Shown here one piece after another: positions 11,121 through 19,388 of a stretch of 64,000 nt of DNA. The stretch's first letter is position 1. Each line of letters starts with the position of its first letter. The translations under genes were made by a program, and so were the position numbers. The stretch spans positions 159,402 through 223,401 of the forward strand of contig NZ_FQYU01000001.1 in the NCBI RefSeq assembly GCF_900141855.1, read 5' to 3'. The notes below the pieces were generated by a model that had not been told where the DNA came from, ran no database searches, and saw only the letters and a program-made list of their open reading frames with translations. Source of the DNA: Pseudozobellia thermophila. GTDB lineage: Bacteria; Bacteroidota; Bacteroidia; Flavobacteriales; Flavobacteriaceae.

Positions 11121-12968
11121 CTACTCAACGGTAACCGATTTCGCCAGGTTTCGTGGCTGATCGACATTGCAACCGCGCATTACGGCAATATGGTACGAAA
11201 GCAGTTGCAAAGGAATCGTCGTAAGCAAGGGGGATAAGCTTTCCAAGGTTTCCGGCACTTCAATTACATGGTCGGCCAGCTCGGTTACCTGCTCATCACC
11301 TTCGGTTACAATGGCGATGATCTTCCCTTTTCTCGATTTAATTTCCTGAATATTGCTGACTACTTTCTCATAGTGCCCCTTTTTCGTGGCAATAACGAAC
11401 ACGGGCATTTGATCGTCTATCAAGGCGATCGGTCCGTGCTTCATTTCCGCCGCAGGGTACCCTTCGGCATGAATATAACTGATTTCCTTAAGTTTAAGGG
11501 CCCCTTCCAATGCCACTGGAAAATTGTATCCCCTACCTAGATAGAGGCAATTGCTCGAATCTTTATATACGTTCGAGATAATCTCGACGAGGGGGTTGGA
11601 TTCCAAGGCCCTTTCCACTTTTGACGGAATGGTCTCGAGCTCGCTCAAAAATTCGTGGAACTTCGATTCTGAAAACTCACCCTTCTCTTTCGCCAACTTA
11701 AGGGCGATGAGGGTCAATACGGTAATCTGGGTCGTAAAAGCCTTGGTAGAGGCCACCCCTATCTCGGGCCCGGCATGGGTATAGGCCCCGGCGTGCGTCT
11801 CTCTTGCAATCGACGAACCTACAACGTTGCACACCCCAAAGACAAAGGCCCCCTTTTCCTTGGCCAATTTGATCGCGGCCAAGGTATCGGCCGTCTCACC
11901 CGATTGGGAAATGGCAATAAGCACGTCCTTATCGGTGATTACCGGATTTCTATACCTAAACTCCGATGCGTATTCCACCTCCACGGGGATGCGCACCAGA
12001 TCCTCAAAAATATATTCGGCCACCAAACCTGCATGCCACGATGTACCACATGCGACAATAATTATTCGGTTGGCGTTCAAGAACTTCTCAAGATGCTCGT
12101 CAATTCCCGCCATCTTAATGATCCCTTGATTGGCCCTGAGCCTACCGCGATAGGTATCCAATATGGCCCGGGGCTGCTCGTAGATTTCCTTGAGCATAAA
12201 GTGATCGTACCCTCCTTTTTCGATCTGCTCAATATTCATTTTAAGCTCATGGATGTTCGGATAGGCGATGGCATCATCCTTGATCTTGCGTAATTTGATC
12301 TCCTTGCCCAACCTGATTATGGCCATTTCCTCATCGGCCAAATAAACGGCATTGTTCGTATATTCTATAAAAGGTGAGGCGTCGGAAGCTATAAAATATT
12401 CGTTTTCACCCACACCGATGGCCAAGGGGCTGCCTAATTTGGCGACCACGATCTCATCGGGCTTTTGTTTGTCAAAGACCGCAATGGCATAAGCGCCCAC
12501 CACTTCGTTAAGGGCAATCTGTACGGCCTTGCCCAATTTTACGTTTTCCTGCTTTTTTACCTCCTCGATCAAATTGACAAGTACTTCGGTATCGGTATCG
12601 GATTGGAAGGTATAGCCCCTTTTTACAAGCTCCTTTTTAATGGATTCATAGTTTTCGATAATACCGTTGTGTATTATCACCAAATCCCCCGAATTCGAAT
12701 AGTGCGGGTGCGAATTGATATCGTTGGGCACCCCATGCGTAGCCCATCGGGTATGGCCCATTCCCAAGGTTCCGACCGTAGAAATGGAAGCATCGGCCTT
12801 ATTTTTCAGGTCTTCGACCTTTCCCTTTGTCTTCGAAAGGTTGATTTCCTTGCCGTCGTATAGTGCAATTCCGGCACTGTCATAACCTCGATATTCCAAC
12901 CTTCTCAGTCCCTTTATAATAATTGGATAGGCCTCTCGGTGGCCAATATAACCTACAATTCCACACAT
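11121..12968 (-). CDS. glmS: Glutamine--fructose-6-phosphate aminotransferase (isomerizing)
   Basis: The 615-residue enzyme makes glucosamine-6-phosphate from fructose-6-phosphate and glutamine, the first step to UDP-GlcNAc for peptidoglycan and lipid A. It starts MCGIVGYIG, so Cys2 becomes the N-terminal nucleophile after Met removal. The glutaminase domain includes GHTRWATHG. Two SIS sugar-binding domains follow (about 290-430 and 460-600), with ACGTSWHAG and SQSGETADT. The end, DQPRNLAKSVTVE, is the classic GlmS C-terminus. It lies 167 nt downstream of the DUF4270 gene on the same strand. I found no glmS ribozyme-like structure in that gap, as expected for this phylum. Confidence 0.98.
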   Translation of the reverse strand: MCGIVGYIGHREAYPIIIKGLRRLEYRGYDSAGIALYDGKEINLSKTKGKVEDLKNKADASISTVGTLGMGHTRWATHGVPNDINSHPHYSNSGDLVIIHNGIIENYESIKKELVKRGYTFQSDTDTEVLVNLIEEVKKQENVKLGKAVQIALNEVVGAYAIAVFDKQKPDEIVVAKLGSPLAIGVGENEYFIASDASPFIEYTNNAVYLADEEMAIIRLGKEIKLRKIKDDAIAYPNIHELKMNIEQIEKGGYDHFMLKEIYEQPRAILDTYRGRLRANQGIIKMAGIDEHLEKFLNANRIIIVACGTSWHAGLVAEYIFEDLVRIPVEVEYASEFRYRNPVITDKDVLIAISQSGETADTLAAIKLAKEKGAFVFGVCNVVGSSIARETHAGAYTHAGPEIGVASTKAFTTQITVLTLIALKLAKEKGEFSESKFHEFLSELETIPSKVERALESNPLVEIISNVYKDSSNCLYLGRGYNFPVALEGALKLKEISYIHAEGYPAAEMKHGPIALIDDQMPVFVIATKKGHYEKVVSNIQEIKSRKGKIIAIVTEGDEQVTELADHVIEVPETLESLSPLLTTIPLQLLSYHIAVMRGCNVDQPRNLAKSVTVE

Positions 12969-13135
12969 AGTTTAAAGTTTTGTTGCTCGATTTAAGTTGA
13001 TATGTCTTACAAATTTACAAGTTTGTCACTGAAAGACACCCCTTTACAAAGGTAAAACGTGAAGAAACAATGGATAGTATAACTACATAAAGATTTAAAA
13101 AGATTGCAAAAAACCCTATGCGGCCGGGCCATCAC

Positions 13136-14977
13136 CTAGTCTATTTCGGTGTAGAAAATTTCCAAACGAAGCTTTTTATCCGCATCCGCATCGTCAACAT
13201 TACTACCATAGAGTATGGTGCCCAAGGGGCTGAGTATGGACGCGACCGGAACTTCACCTTCGGTATTGCCATCCAACACGGCGCTTCCCAAATCGGTCCG
13301 GTATAGACTTGAAGTAACAAAAAGACCCAAGGTAGCGTTTTCCACATCCCGAATAATCAGGTCGTTTATATGTTCCGTTATCTTGACCGTATATTTGAGT
13401 GCCTTTCCGTCACTTGATTTTTCCAACTGGCCATCGTAATCATAAACCTTGACCAGTTGGTCGTTTTGGGAAAGGGGCGCCCCATAGACCGGAAGTCCGG
13501 TCTCGGTATTGTAGAGGTAAAGGGACGGTGGCTGTTCGACATCGGTATCCTCCGCGACATAAAAGACCAGATTGGCCTCGTTTACGACCCAGTTGTTTTG
13601 CCTGATCTGCTTGATGGCCTCCTTGCCGTTTCCTTGATCGAACAAATTGATCTCGGCAAATGCCCCGGCACCTCCCTTCAAATATATTTTTTCAGCGTTG
13701 GCATCGGTATCCATGGCCCCTGAAACCTCGCCCGGATAAGGGTCATTGACCAAGGTATTGACCGCGTTGCCCGTAACCAGCCCCGTGTCCTGCCCCTGGG
13801 ATAAGACCGAGGTAATAAAGTTCAGCACAAACTCCTTTTTGCCGGCCCCTTCGGAAACCTCTCCGTCAGTATCGGCGGTATCGTAACTATACGATAAGGT
13901 AATGTTGGCCCTTCTCATATCCAATAACAGCATAACTTCATCGGACAAAGAGCTGAGCGAAAGGTGCAAGCCCCTAAGGTAGTTTTTAAAATTCTCTTGG
14001 TTGGCCAATTCTGTACTTCCTTCCATATCAAGGATATTGTGTTGAAAGAAATCCTTGTCCAAGGCCACCCGAATTCCCGGATCGAGATAGCTCAGTTCTT
14101 CCGACTCGTCAACATCTTCGGTCGATGCAAGGTCCCTGTTTTTTAGGGGTATTTGATCGGGACTAATAACCACGGGGCCATCGAACAGCAGACTGTCGAC
14201 AAAAGTAGGATCGAACCCTTGATCGGAAAAATACTCTTGGGCCTCCAAAAAATTCGAATTCGGATCCAAGTCGCGCAAATAGTAATTGCTGCGCTGTACC
14301 TTTAGATTAAAGGAAACCTCCCCTGTATTTTTATCGTAGGGCTTTCCGTTAACGTAAATGCTGTCGAGATCAAACGTCTTTCGATATTGATTGGCAATAA
14401 ATTCATCGTCCTCGGCATCGTCAACGCCATCCCCATCGGTATCGGAATTGAGCGGGTCGGTACCCCTACTAATTTCTTGGGCATCGGTCAAACCGTCGCC
14501 ATCGGTATCACTGCCCGCATCGTCCGGGTTGCCGTCAAACTCATCGGCGAGGCCATCCCCATCCGAGTCCCCGCTCGGGTTGGTCAAAAAGGGAATATAG
14601 AGATACACCGAGTCGATTTTTTCGTTCTCGGGTATTTGCGAATCGGACGACGGATTGTCTTCCGTTGACTGCGAATAAATGCCAAAGGTAGGGGCTATCG
14701 AAGACAATTGCAGCTGGCTCGTTATCGAAGCCTCGGTCTTGCCATAGACCGGATGGGTAAAGCTACCCAATTGGTAAACGGGCAATTTGTTGGTGCTTAC
14801 CGCCCCTATTTTCCTGTTTTTTGCAAATACGTCAAAAACCGCTATATCGGTGTTTAATGGCGAGCTACCGATGACACCAGATCCAATCGTCGTGGGATCC
14901 TGCTCACATGCTACTATCGCGGCCATCACAAAAATTACCGCCAAAGCAGAAAAATTGAATCTTTTCAAAAATGTCAT
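13136..14977 (-). CDS. DUF4270 lipoprotein with inserted thrombospondin type 3 repeats
   Basis: This 613-residue lipoprotein has a signal ending at Cys24 (AIVACEQ). The body matches my recollection of DUF4270 proteins: early VFAKNRKIGAVSTNKLPVYQLG, then long beta-rich segments and a C-terminal WVVNEANLVFYV section. At residues 137-192 there are three DxDxDGxxD calcium loops of thrombospondin type 3 kind (DSDGDGLADEFD, DTDGDGLTDAQE, DTDGDGVDDAED), interrupting the family fold just after a predicted strand. The family's function is unknown. It starts 5 nt after the GlgA-like gene ends and precedes glmS, so the three may form one cell-envelope carbohydrate unit. The TSP3 insert suggests Ca2+-stabilised surface exposure. 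Confidence 0.88.
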   Translation of the reverse strand: MTFLKRFNFSALAVIFVMAAIVACEQDPTTIGSGVIGSSPLNTDIAVFDVFAKNRKIGAVSTNKLPVYQLGSFTHPVYGKTEASITSQLQLSSIAPTFGIYSQSTEDNPSSDSQIPENEKIDSVYLYIPFLTNPSGDSDGDGLADEFDGNPDDAGSDTDGDGLTDAQEISRGTDPLNSDTDGDGVDDAEDDEFIANQYRKTFDLDSIYVNGKPYDKNTGEVSFNLKVQRSNYYLRDLDPNSNFLEAQEYFSDQGFDPTFVDSLLFDGPVVISPDQIPLKNRDLASTEDVDESEELSYLDPGIRVALDKDFFQHNILDMEGSTELANQENFKNYLRGLHLSLSSLSDEVMLLLDMRRANITLSYSYDTADTDGEVSEGAGKKEFVLNFITSVLSQGQDTGLVTGNAVNTLVNDPYPGEVSGAMDTDANAEKIYLKGGAGAFAEINLFDQGNGKEAIKQIRQNNWVVNEANLVFYVAEDTDVEQPPSLYLYNTETGLPVYGAPLSQNDQLVKVYDYDGQLEKSSDGKALKYTVKITEHINDLIIRDVENATLGLFVTSSLYRTDLGSAVLDGNTEGEVPVASILSPLGTILYGSNVDDADADKKLRLEIFYTEID

Positions 14978-14982
14978 TCGGA

Positions 14983-15792
14983 CTATTTTAAAACTTCAGT
15001 GTTATAAAAATTGGCATACGCTTCTTCAAACTCTTGCAGCGAAACGTAAGGCAACACAGGTTTTTCAAGGTTGGAAATATGGTTCTGTAAATCTTCAGGA
15101 ATATCTTCCGCGGCTAAAATAATGGCATCGGAATAATCTACAGCAACTTTTAACAAATTATTATAGGAAGGTTTTTCTAGAACGGCAATGCTTTCTTCGG
15201 GAATACCGTCAAAAGCTATTTTCTTTATCATGCTTGGGTCCAGTTCACCCTCAAACGACTTGCCGTAAACCGAAGTAACGATCTTACTGGCATCGAACAA
15301 GGGCTCATCGGCATAATATTTCTTCAGGTACAAGGGCAATAGCGAAGCCATCCAACCATGCACGTGGATAATATCGGGCGTCCAATTCAGTTTTTTGACC
15401 GTTTCCACAACCCCCTTGGCAAAGAATATGGCCCTCTGGTCGTTATCGGGAAACAGGTTGCCCTCGGCATCGGTAAAGGTGGCTTTTCGTTTAAAATATT
15501 CATCGTTGTCGATAAAATAGACCTGAATGCGCTCCCTTGGTATAGAGGCCACCTTAATGATCAAGGGCATGTCCATATCGTTGATCACCAGGTTCATGCC
15601 CGAAAGCCTGATCACCTCGTGCAGTTGATGCCTACGTTCATTGATATTGCCGTACCTTGGCATAAAAATCCGAATTTGGCCGCCGTTACTGTTCACCATT
15701 CTCGGAGTTTCGTATGACATTAGGGAAACTTCGTTCTCCGGAAGGTAGGGCACCAATTCCGACGATACGAACAATATCTTTTTACCATTCAT
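14983..15792 (-). CDS. Glycogen/starch synthase-like protein, N-lobe only
   Basis: The 269-residue protein resembles only the N-terminal Rossmann lobe of GT5 glycogen synthases (MNGKKILFVSSELVPYL; DNDQRAIFFAKGVVE; DIIHVHGWMASLLPLYLKKYY). Full GlgA is about 480 residues; the C-terminal nucleotide-binding lobe is missing. The KxGGLgDV segment that contacts ADP-glucose is replaced by NEVSLMSYETPRMVNSNGG. It is therefore unlikely to be a working glycogen synthase alone. A complete stop and tight 5-nt coupling to the DUF4270 gene argue against a sequencing truncation. It may be a sugar-binding or regulatory protein; that is inference. It is transcribed divergently from panC across a 104-bp region. 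Confidence 0.82.
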   Translation of the reverse strand: MNGKKILFVSSELVPYLPENEVSLMSYETPRMVNSNGGQIRIFMPRYGNINERRHQLHEVIRLSGMNLVINDMDMPLIIKVASIPRERIQVYFIDNDEYFKRKATFTDAEGNLFPDNDQRAIFFAKGVVETVKKLNWTPDIIHVHGWMASLLPLYLKKYYADEPLFDASKIVTSVYGKSFEGELDPSMIKKIAFDGIPEESIAVLEKPSYNNLLKVAVDYSDAIILAAEDIPEDLQNHISNLEKPVLPYVSLQEFEEAYANFYNTEVLK

Positions 15793-15868
15793 GTATATTG
15801 AGTTTTATTAATGGGTTGTAACGTGGGTGCAAAATTACAAAAATTATGCAGATTAGCCGTAATTATAG

Positions 15869-15876
15869 TAAGTTTG
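15869..15876 (+). promoter_or_regulatory. panC: Probable -7 promoter box for panC
   Basis: TAAGTTTG matches TAnnTTTG 20 nt before the panC ATG, in the divergent 104-bp region shared with the GlgA-like gene. On the other strand TAATTTTG lies in the same region and could drive the opposite operon. A -33 TTG is not obvious for either. Confidence 0.4.
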
Positions 15877-15896
15877 CTCGCTTTTAAACGAAACCC

Positions 15897-16742
15897 ATGC
15901 TAATCGTCCGCACTAAAAAAGAGCTAGCAAAGCAGCTGGAAATCACCCCTCCCCAAAAAACCTTGGGCCTTGTCCCCACGATGGGCGCACTTCACAAGGG
16001 CCATGAGTCGCTCGTACGTATGGCGGTGGAACAAAACGACGCAACGGTGGTGAGCATTTTTGTCAATCCCACCCAGTTCGACAAAAAGGAAGACCTTGAA
16101 AAATATCCAAAAACCCTACAGGCCGATATAGCCCTGCTCCAAAAGGTTTCCGACGAAATTATCGTCTTCGCACCGAGCGCAGAGGAAATATACGGTACCG
16201 ACATCAAGTCAAAGGCCTATGATTTTGACGGATTGGACCAAGTCATGGAAGGCGCCTTTAGGGACGACCATTTCAACGGGGTAGGAACCATTGTCGAGAC
16301 CCTCTTCCAATTGGTCAAACCCCATAGGGCCTATTTCGGGGAAAAGGACTTTCAGCAGTTGCAGATCATAAAAAAGCTTGTGCAGATACGCAACATTCCG
16401 GTCGAGATCGTACCCTGCCCGATCGTCAGGGAAGCCAACGGCTTGGCCTTGAGTTCAAGAAATGAAAGGCTTTCCCCTGAATTGCGACAAAAGGCCGGGC
16501 TTATTTACCAAACCCTGAAATCTGCCAAAAAGGCCTTTGGCACGAAAAGTGTAGATGAGATAAAGGAACAGGTAAAGGAAAGTTTCGCGCCTTACCCCGA
16601 CCTACAGCTCGAATATATCGAAATTTCCGAAGCCGAGACCCTGGTCCCGGCAAGGGAAATAAACGGGCATAGAAAATATAGGGCGTTTATTGCCGTTTAT
16701 GCCGATGGCGTTAGATTAATCGACAATATTGCCCTTAACTAA
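15897..16742 (+). CDS. panC: Pantothenate synthetase
   Basis: The 281-residue enzyme joins pantoate and beta-alanine using ATP to make pantothenate, the precursor of CoA. Signatures are VPTMGALHKGHESLV (HxGH at residues 33-36), VNPTQFDKKEDLEKYP and FGEKDFQQLQIIKKLV, then the ALSSRNERLS segment of the C-terminal domain. Length is normal. It is followed 39 nt later by panD, which supplies the beta-alanine, so the two pantothenate genes sit together. The start follows a short AT-rich leader with no clear Shine-Dalgarno, usual in this group. Confidence 0.98.
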   Translation: MLIVRTKKELAKQLEITPPQKTLGLVPTMGALHKGHESLVRMAVEQNDATVVSIFVNPTQFDKKEDLEKYPKTLQADIALLQKVSDEIIVFAPSAEEIYGTDIKSKAYDFDGLDQVMEGAFRDDHFNGVGTIVETLFQLVKPHRAYFGEKDFQQLQIIKKLVQIRNIPVEIVPCPIVREANGLALSSRNERLSPELRQKAGLIYQTLKSAKKAFGTKSVDEIKEQVKESFAPYPDLQLEYIEISEAETLVPAREINGHRKYRAFIAVYADGVRLIDNIALN

Positions 16743-16748
16743 TTAACA

Positions 16749-16777
16749 TTGGTTAGAAAAATTTATAATTAACTTTG
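16749..16777 (+). promoter_or_regulatory. panD: Consensus flavobacterial promoter for panD
   Basis: TTG (16749-16751), an 18-bp spacer, then TAACTTTG (16770-16777) fits the TTG-N17-23-TAnnTTTG promoter. The box ends only 4 nt before the panD ATG, so transcription should begin at or next to the start codon. panD may thus have its own, possibly leaderless, transcript besides read-through from panC. Confidence 0.6.
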
Positions 16778-16781
16778 TAAC

Positions 16782-17132
16782 ATGCAAATAGAAGTTGTAA
16801 AGTCAAAAATACATCGTGTAAAAGTTACGGGTGCAGACCTAAATTATATAGGAAGTATTACCATTGACGAGGATTTAATGGATGCCGCCAACATCGTCCG
16901 CGGCGAGAAGGTTCAGATCGTGAACAACAACAACGGCGAACGGCTGGAAACCTATGCCATACCAGGCCCTAGGAACAGTGGTGAGCTTACCCTGAACGGG
17001 GCGGCCGCAAGAAAAGTGGCCGTAGGCGACGTACTTATTTTGATAACCTACGCCTGGATGGATATCGAGGAGGCCAAAAACTTTAATCCCGCCCTTGTAT
17101 TCCCCAATGAAGAAAACAACTTGTTAAATTAA
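16782..17132 (+). CDS. panD: Aspartate 1-decarboxylase (pyruvoyl enzyme proenzyme)
   Basis: The 116-residue proenzyme converts L-aspartate to beta-alanine for pantothenate synthesis. The self-cleavage site Gly24-Ser25 is visible in YIGSITID; Ser25 would become the pyruvoyl group. Also conserved are K9/H11 in [14 protein letters not shown], the NNGERLETY segment and the [12 protein letters not shown] turn. Length is typical. It follows panC and is only 3 nt from the next gene, so a panC-panD-membrane protein operon is likely. A good promoter overlaps the region just before its start. Confidence 0.98.
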   Translation: MQIEVVKSKIHRVKVTGADLNYIGSITIDEDLMDAANIVRGEKVQIVNNNNGERLETYAIPGPRNSGELTLNGAAARKVAVGDVLILITYAWMDIEEAKNFNPALVFPNEENNLLN

Positions 17133-17135
17133 CTT

Positions 17136-18101
17136 TTGAACAGCACCCTTAAAAAATCGCTCAAGACCATACTCCCAATAGCATTGGGAGTTTTTTTGGT
17201 TTGGTACTGGTACATTTCGACTTCCGAGACCGAGCGCGAACAAATTCTCTTCTACATTAAGGATGCCGATTTACTTTGGGTGTCCGCTTCGATGCTATTG
17301 GGTATTTTGGGCCATATATCGCGGGCGATACGATGGAATTACCTGTTGCACCCAATGGGGTATTCGCCCAAAATAATCAACAATACCTGCATTATCCTGA
17401 TGGCCTATTTGACCAACCTGGGCATACCGAGAACCGGGGAAATTCTCAGGGCCACGGCCCTGACGACCTATGAGGGCGTACCCTTCGAAAAAGGCATAGG
17501 CACCATAATTACCGAAAGGGTCATCGATGTGGTCATGCTCTTGGCCATAATTGTGGCAACCCTGTTGTTGCAGACCGAAATTATTATGGGATACCTCGAA
17601 GCCGTGGGCATCCCCATGAGCAAGATCCTTTTACTCTTGGGCGCTGCCGGAGTGGCCACGGTCTTTTTCTTTGTCTTTGTCAAAAAGTCGTCACATGCCT
17701 GGGCCATCAAATTAAAACACTTTTTAAGAGGCTTGATGGAAGGTCTTTTGAGCATTTTCAAAATGAAGAACAAATGGGCGTTTCTCGCCCATACCCTCTT
17801 CATCTGGGCCTGCTATATCGGTATGCTTTGGGTTATTAAGTACACCGTTCCCGAAACCGTTCATCTATCCCCCAGCGAAATGCTGGTCGCCTTCGTTGCC
17901 GGGTCTTTGGCCATGATGTTCACCAATGGCGGTATCGGCCTGTATCCCATAGCGATAAGCAAGGCCCTGGCCATTTTCGGCATCAGCAAAATATCGGGCG
18001 ATGCTTTCGGTTGGATCATGTGGATCGCACAAACCCTTATGGTCGTCGTTTTTGGGGCAATATCTTTTCTGGTATTACCGTTATTGAACCGAGACCGATA
18101 A
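17136..18101 (+). CDS. Lysylphosphatidylglycerol synthase-type transmembrane protein (UPF0104/YbhN family)
   Basis: This 321-residue integral membrane protein has about eight hydrophobic helices, starting with TILPIALGVFLVWYWYIS and ending FGAISFLVLPLL. Family-like motifs are RAIRWNYLLHPMGY, NLGIPRTGEILRA and the helix with TNGGIGLYPIA. It resembles the flippase part of MprF without the aminoacyl-transferase domain. By family knowledge it may move a lipid between leaflets; the substrate is unknown. No ATG fits, so I use the TTG 3 nt after panD; this close spacing suggests translational coupling. Confidence 0.85.
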   Translation: MNSTLKKSLKTILPIALGVFLVWYWYISTSETEREQILFYIKDADLLWVSASMLLGILGHISRAIRWNYLLHPMGYSPKIINNTCIILMAYLTNLGIPRTGEILRATALTTYEGVPFEKGIGTIITERVIDVVMLLAIIVATLLLQTEIIMGYLEAVGIPMSKILLLLGAAGVATVFFFVFVKKSSHAWAIKLKHFLRGLMEGLLSIFKMKNKWAFLAHTLFIWACYIGMLWVIKYTVPETVHLSPSEMLVAFVAGSLAMMFTNGGIGLYPIAISKALAIFGISKISGDAFGWIMWIAQTLMVVVFGAISFLVLPLLNRDR

Positions 18102-18127
18102 GGTCCGTTCGTACCAAATACAAAACC

Positions 18128-19267
18128 ATGCTACGCAACCTTACTTTTTTAGCAATGTTCGTGTGCGCCACCCTTAGCGCCCAAGTAACCCAAGAGATTT
18201 TCGAGTCTTTTAAACTACAAGAACGAAGGGATGTCAGATACTACTTTCCCGAAGATTACGATAAAGAAAAAAAATACCCCTTGATCGTGGTACTCGATGC
18301 GGAATACCTCTTCGACCAGGTCGTTGCCAATGCCAAGTTCTACAACCAATTTCACGGTATGCCCGCGAGTATCGTTGTGGGTATCGACCAAAGCAAAAAA
18401 AGTATTCGGCTCGATGACTGTGCGTGGGAGGAAAACGGACTCCCGTCGGAGAAGGGAAAAAAGTTCTTCGAGTTTCTGGGCATGGAGATCATTCCCTATT
18501 TGGACCTCAATTACAGTACGGCCCCCTTTAAGATGGTCGTAGGCTACGACATCACGGCCAATTATACCAATTATTGGCTGTTCAAAGAGAACTCCTTGTT
18601 CAACGCCTACATCAATATTTCGCCCACCTTGGCCCCCGAAATGGAGAGCCGGGTGCCTTCCCGGTTGGGGGCAATCGATCAACAGATATTCTATGAACTG
18701 ATCGTCGAAACCGAAAAAAGCAAGCACACTCCAAAAATTATGGAGATGGACAAAGCCATCAAGGCCATAGACAAGGAAACATTGCATTATAATTTTCACC
18801 AGTACGAAGGGGCCGACCACATTTCAATCGCCACCTACGGCATAGGAAAGGCCTTTGACAATATTTTCGGCATGTTCAAACCCATTAGCCCCAAAGAATA
18901 TAAAACCCAAATATTAACCTCCGAAGAACCGGTATTTCAATATTTGGAAAACAAATACCAAAGTATAGAAGACCTGTTCAGCATTACAAAGACCGTTGAC
19001 CTGAACGATGTAATGGCCATTTATGCCGCATGCCGAAAAAAGGAGGATACCGAATCGCTAAAGCCCTTGGCGGACCTCTGCAAAAAAGAATTCGAGGGTA
19101 CCATGCTCGGGTTCTATTTTGAAGGGGAGTACTACGAACAGATCGGGGAACCCAAAAAGGCCCTAAAAAGCTTCGAAAAGGCCTTTGGTATGGAAGAGAT
19201 CGATTTCTTGACCAAGGAAATGGCCCTGGAAAAAATCGATGCCCTTAAAGCCGACTTCGGATATTAG
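18128..19267 (+). CDS. Esterase D-like alpha/beta-hydrolase-fold protein lacking the nucleophile serine
   Basis: The 379-residue protein has a signal peptide (MLRNLTFLAMFVCATLSAQ) and an esterase-D/feruloyl-esterase-like fold: DYDKEKKYPLIVVLDAEYLF, ASIVVGIDQ, then the nucleophile-elbow position at residues 139-145. There it reads GYDITAN instead of the expected GHSxxAN, so Asp141 replaces the catalytic Ser. A histidine segment, GADHISIAT, is kept. A C-terminal TPR-like helix pair (about 325-370) follows. I infer a non-hydrolytic or altered role in the periplasm. The start at 18128 gives a clean signal; the longer frame from 18011 overlaps the previous gene. It is last in the panC operon, before a terminator. 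Confidence 0.78.
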   Translation: MLRNLTFLAMFVCATLSAQVTQEIFESFKLQERRDVRYYFPEDYDKEKKYPLIVVLDAEYLFDQVVANAKFYNQFHGMPASIVVGIDQSKKSIRLDDCAWEENGLPSEKGKKFFEFLGMEIIPYLDLNYSTAPFKMVVGYDITANYTNYWLFKENSLFNAYINISPTLAPEMESRVPSRLGAIDQQIFYELIVETEKSKHTPKIMEMDKAIKAIDKETLHYNFHQYEGADHISIATYGIGKAFDNIFGMFKPISPKEYKTQILTSEEPVFQYLENKYQSIEDLFSITKTVDLNDVMAIYAACRKKEDTESLKPLADLCKKEFEGTMLGFYFEGEYYEQIGEPKKALKSFEKAFGMEEIDFLTKEMALEKIDALKADFGY

Positions 19268-19288
19268 ACCGGACCGAAACCGAATTTA

Positions 19289-19316
19289 AAAGACCCTTGA
19301 CCGGGTCTTTTTTTAT
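19289..19316 (+). terminator. Rho-independent terminator of the panC-panD operon
   Basis: The stem AAAGACCC / GGGTCTTT has a 6-nt loop and is followed by seven Ts, 22 nt after the esterase-fold gene. Confidence 0.88.
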
Positions 19317-19388
19317 TTATATCATAACACGCCCCTTTTCTTGTTGACCGCTTTTCTTACCTTTATCGCGAACGGGAAATCTTAAAAA

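Noticed and set aside
12969-13135. A possible glmS riboswitch-ribozyme in the glmS leader
   Set aside because: The 167-nt gap shows no ribozyme-like conserved core or pseudoknot; such elements are not known in this phylum.
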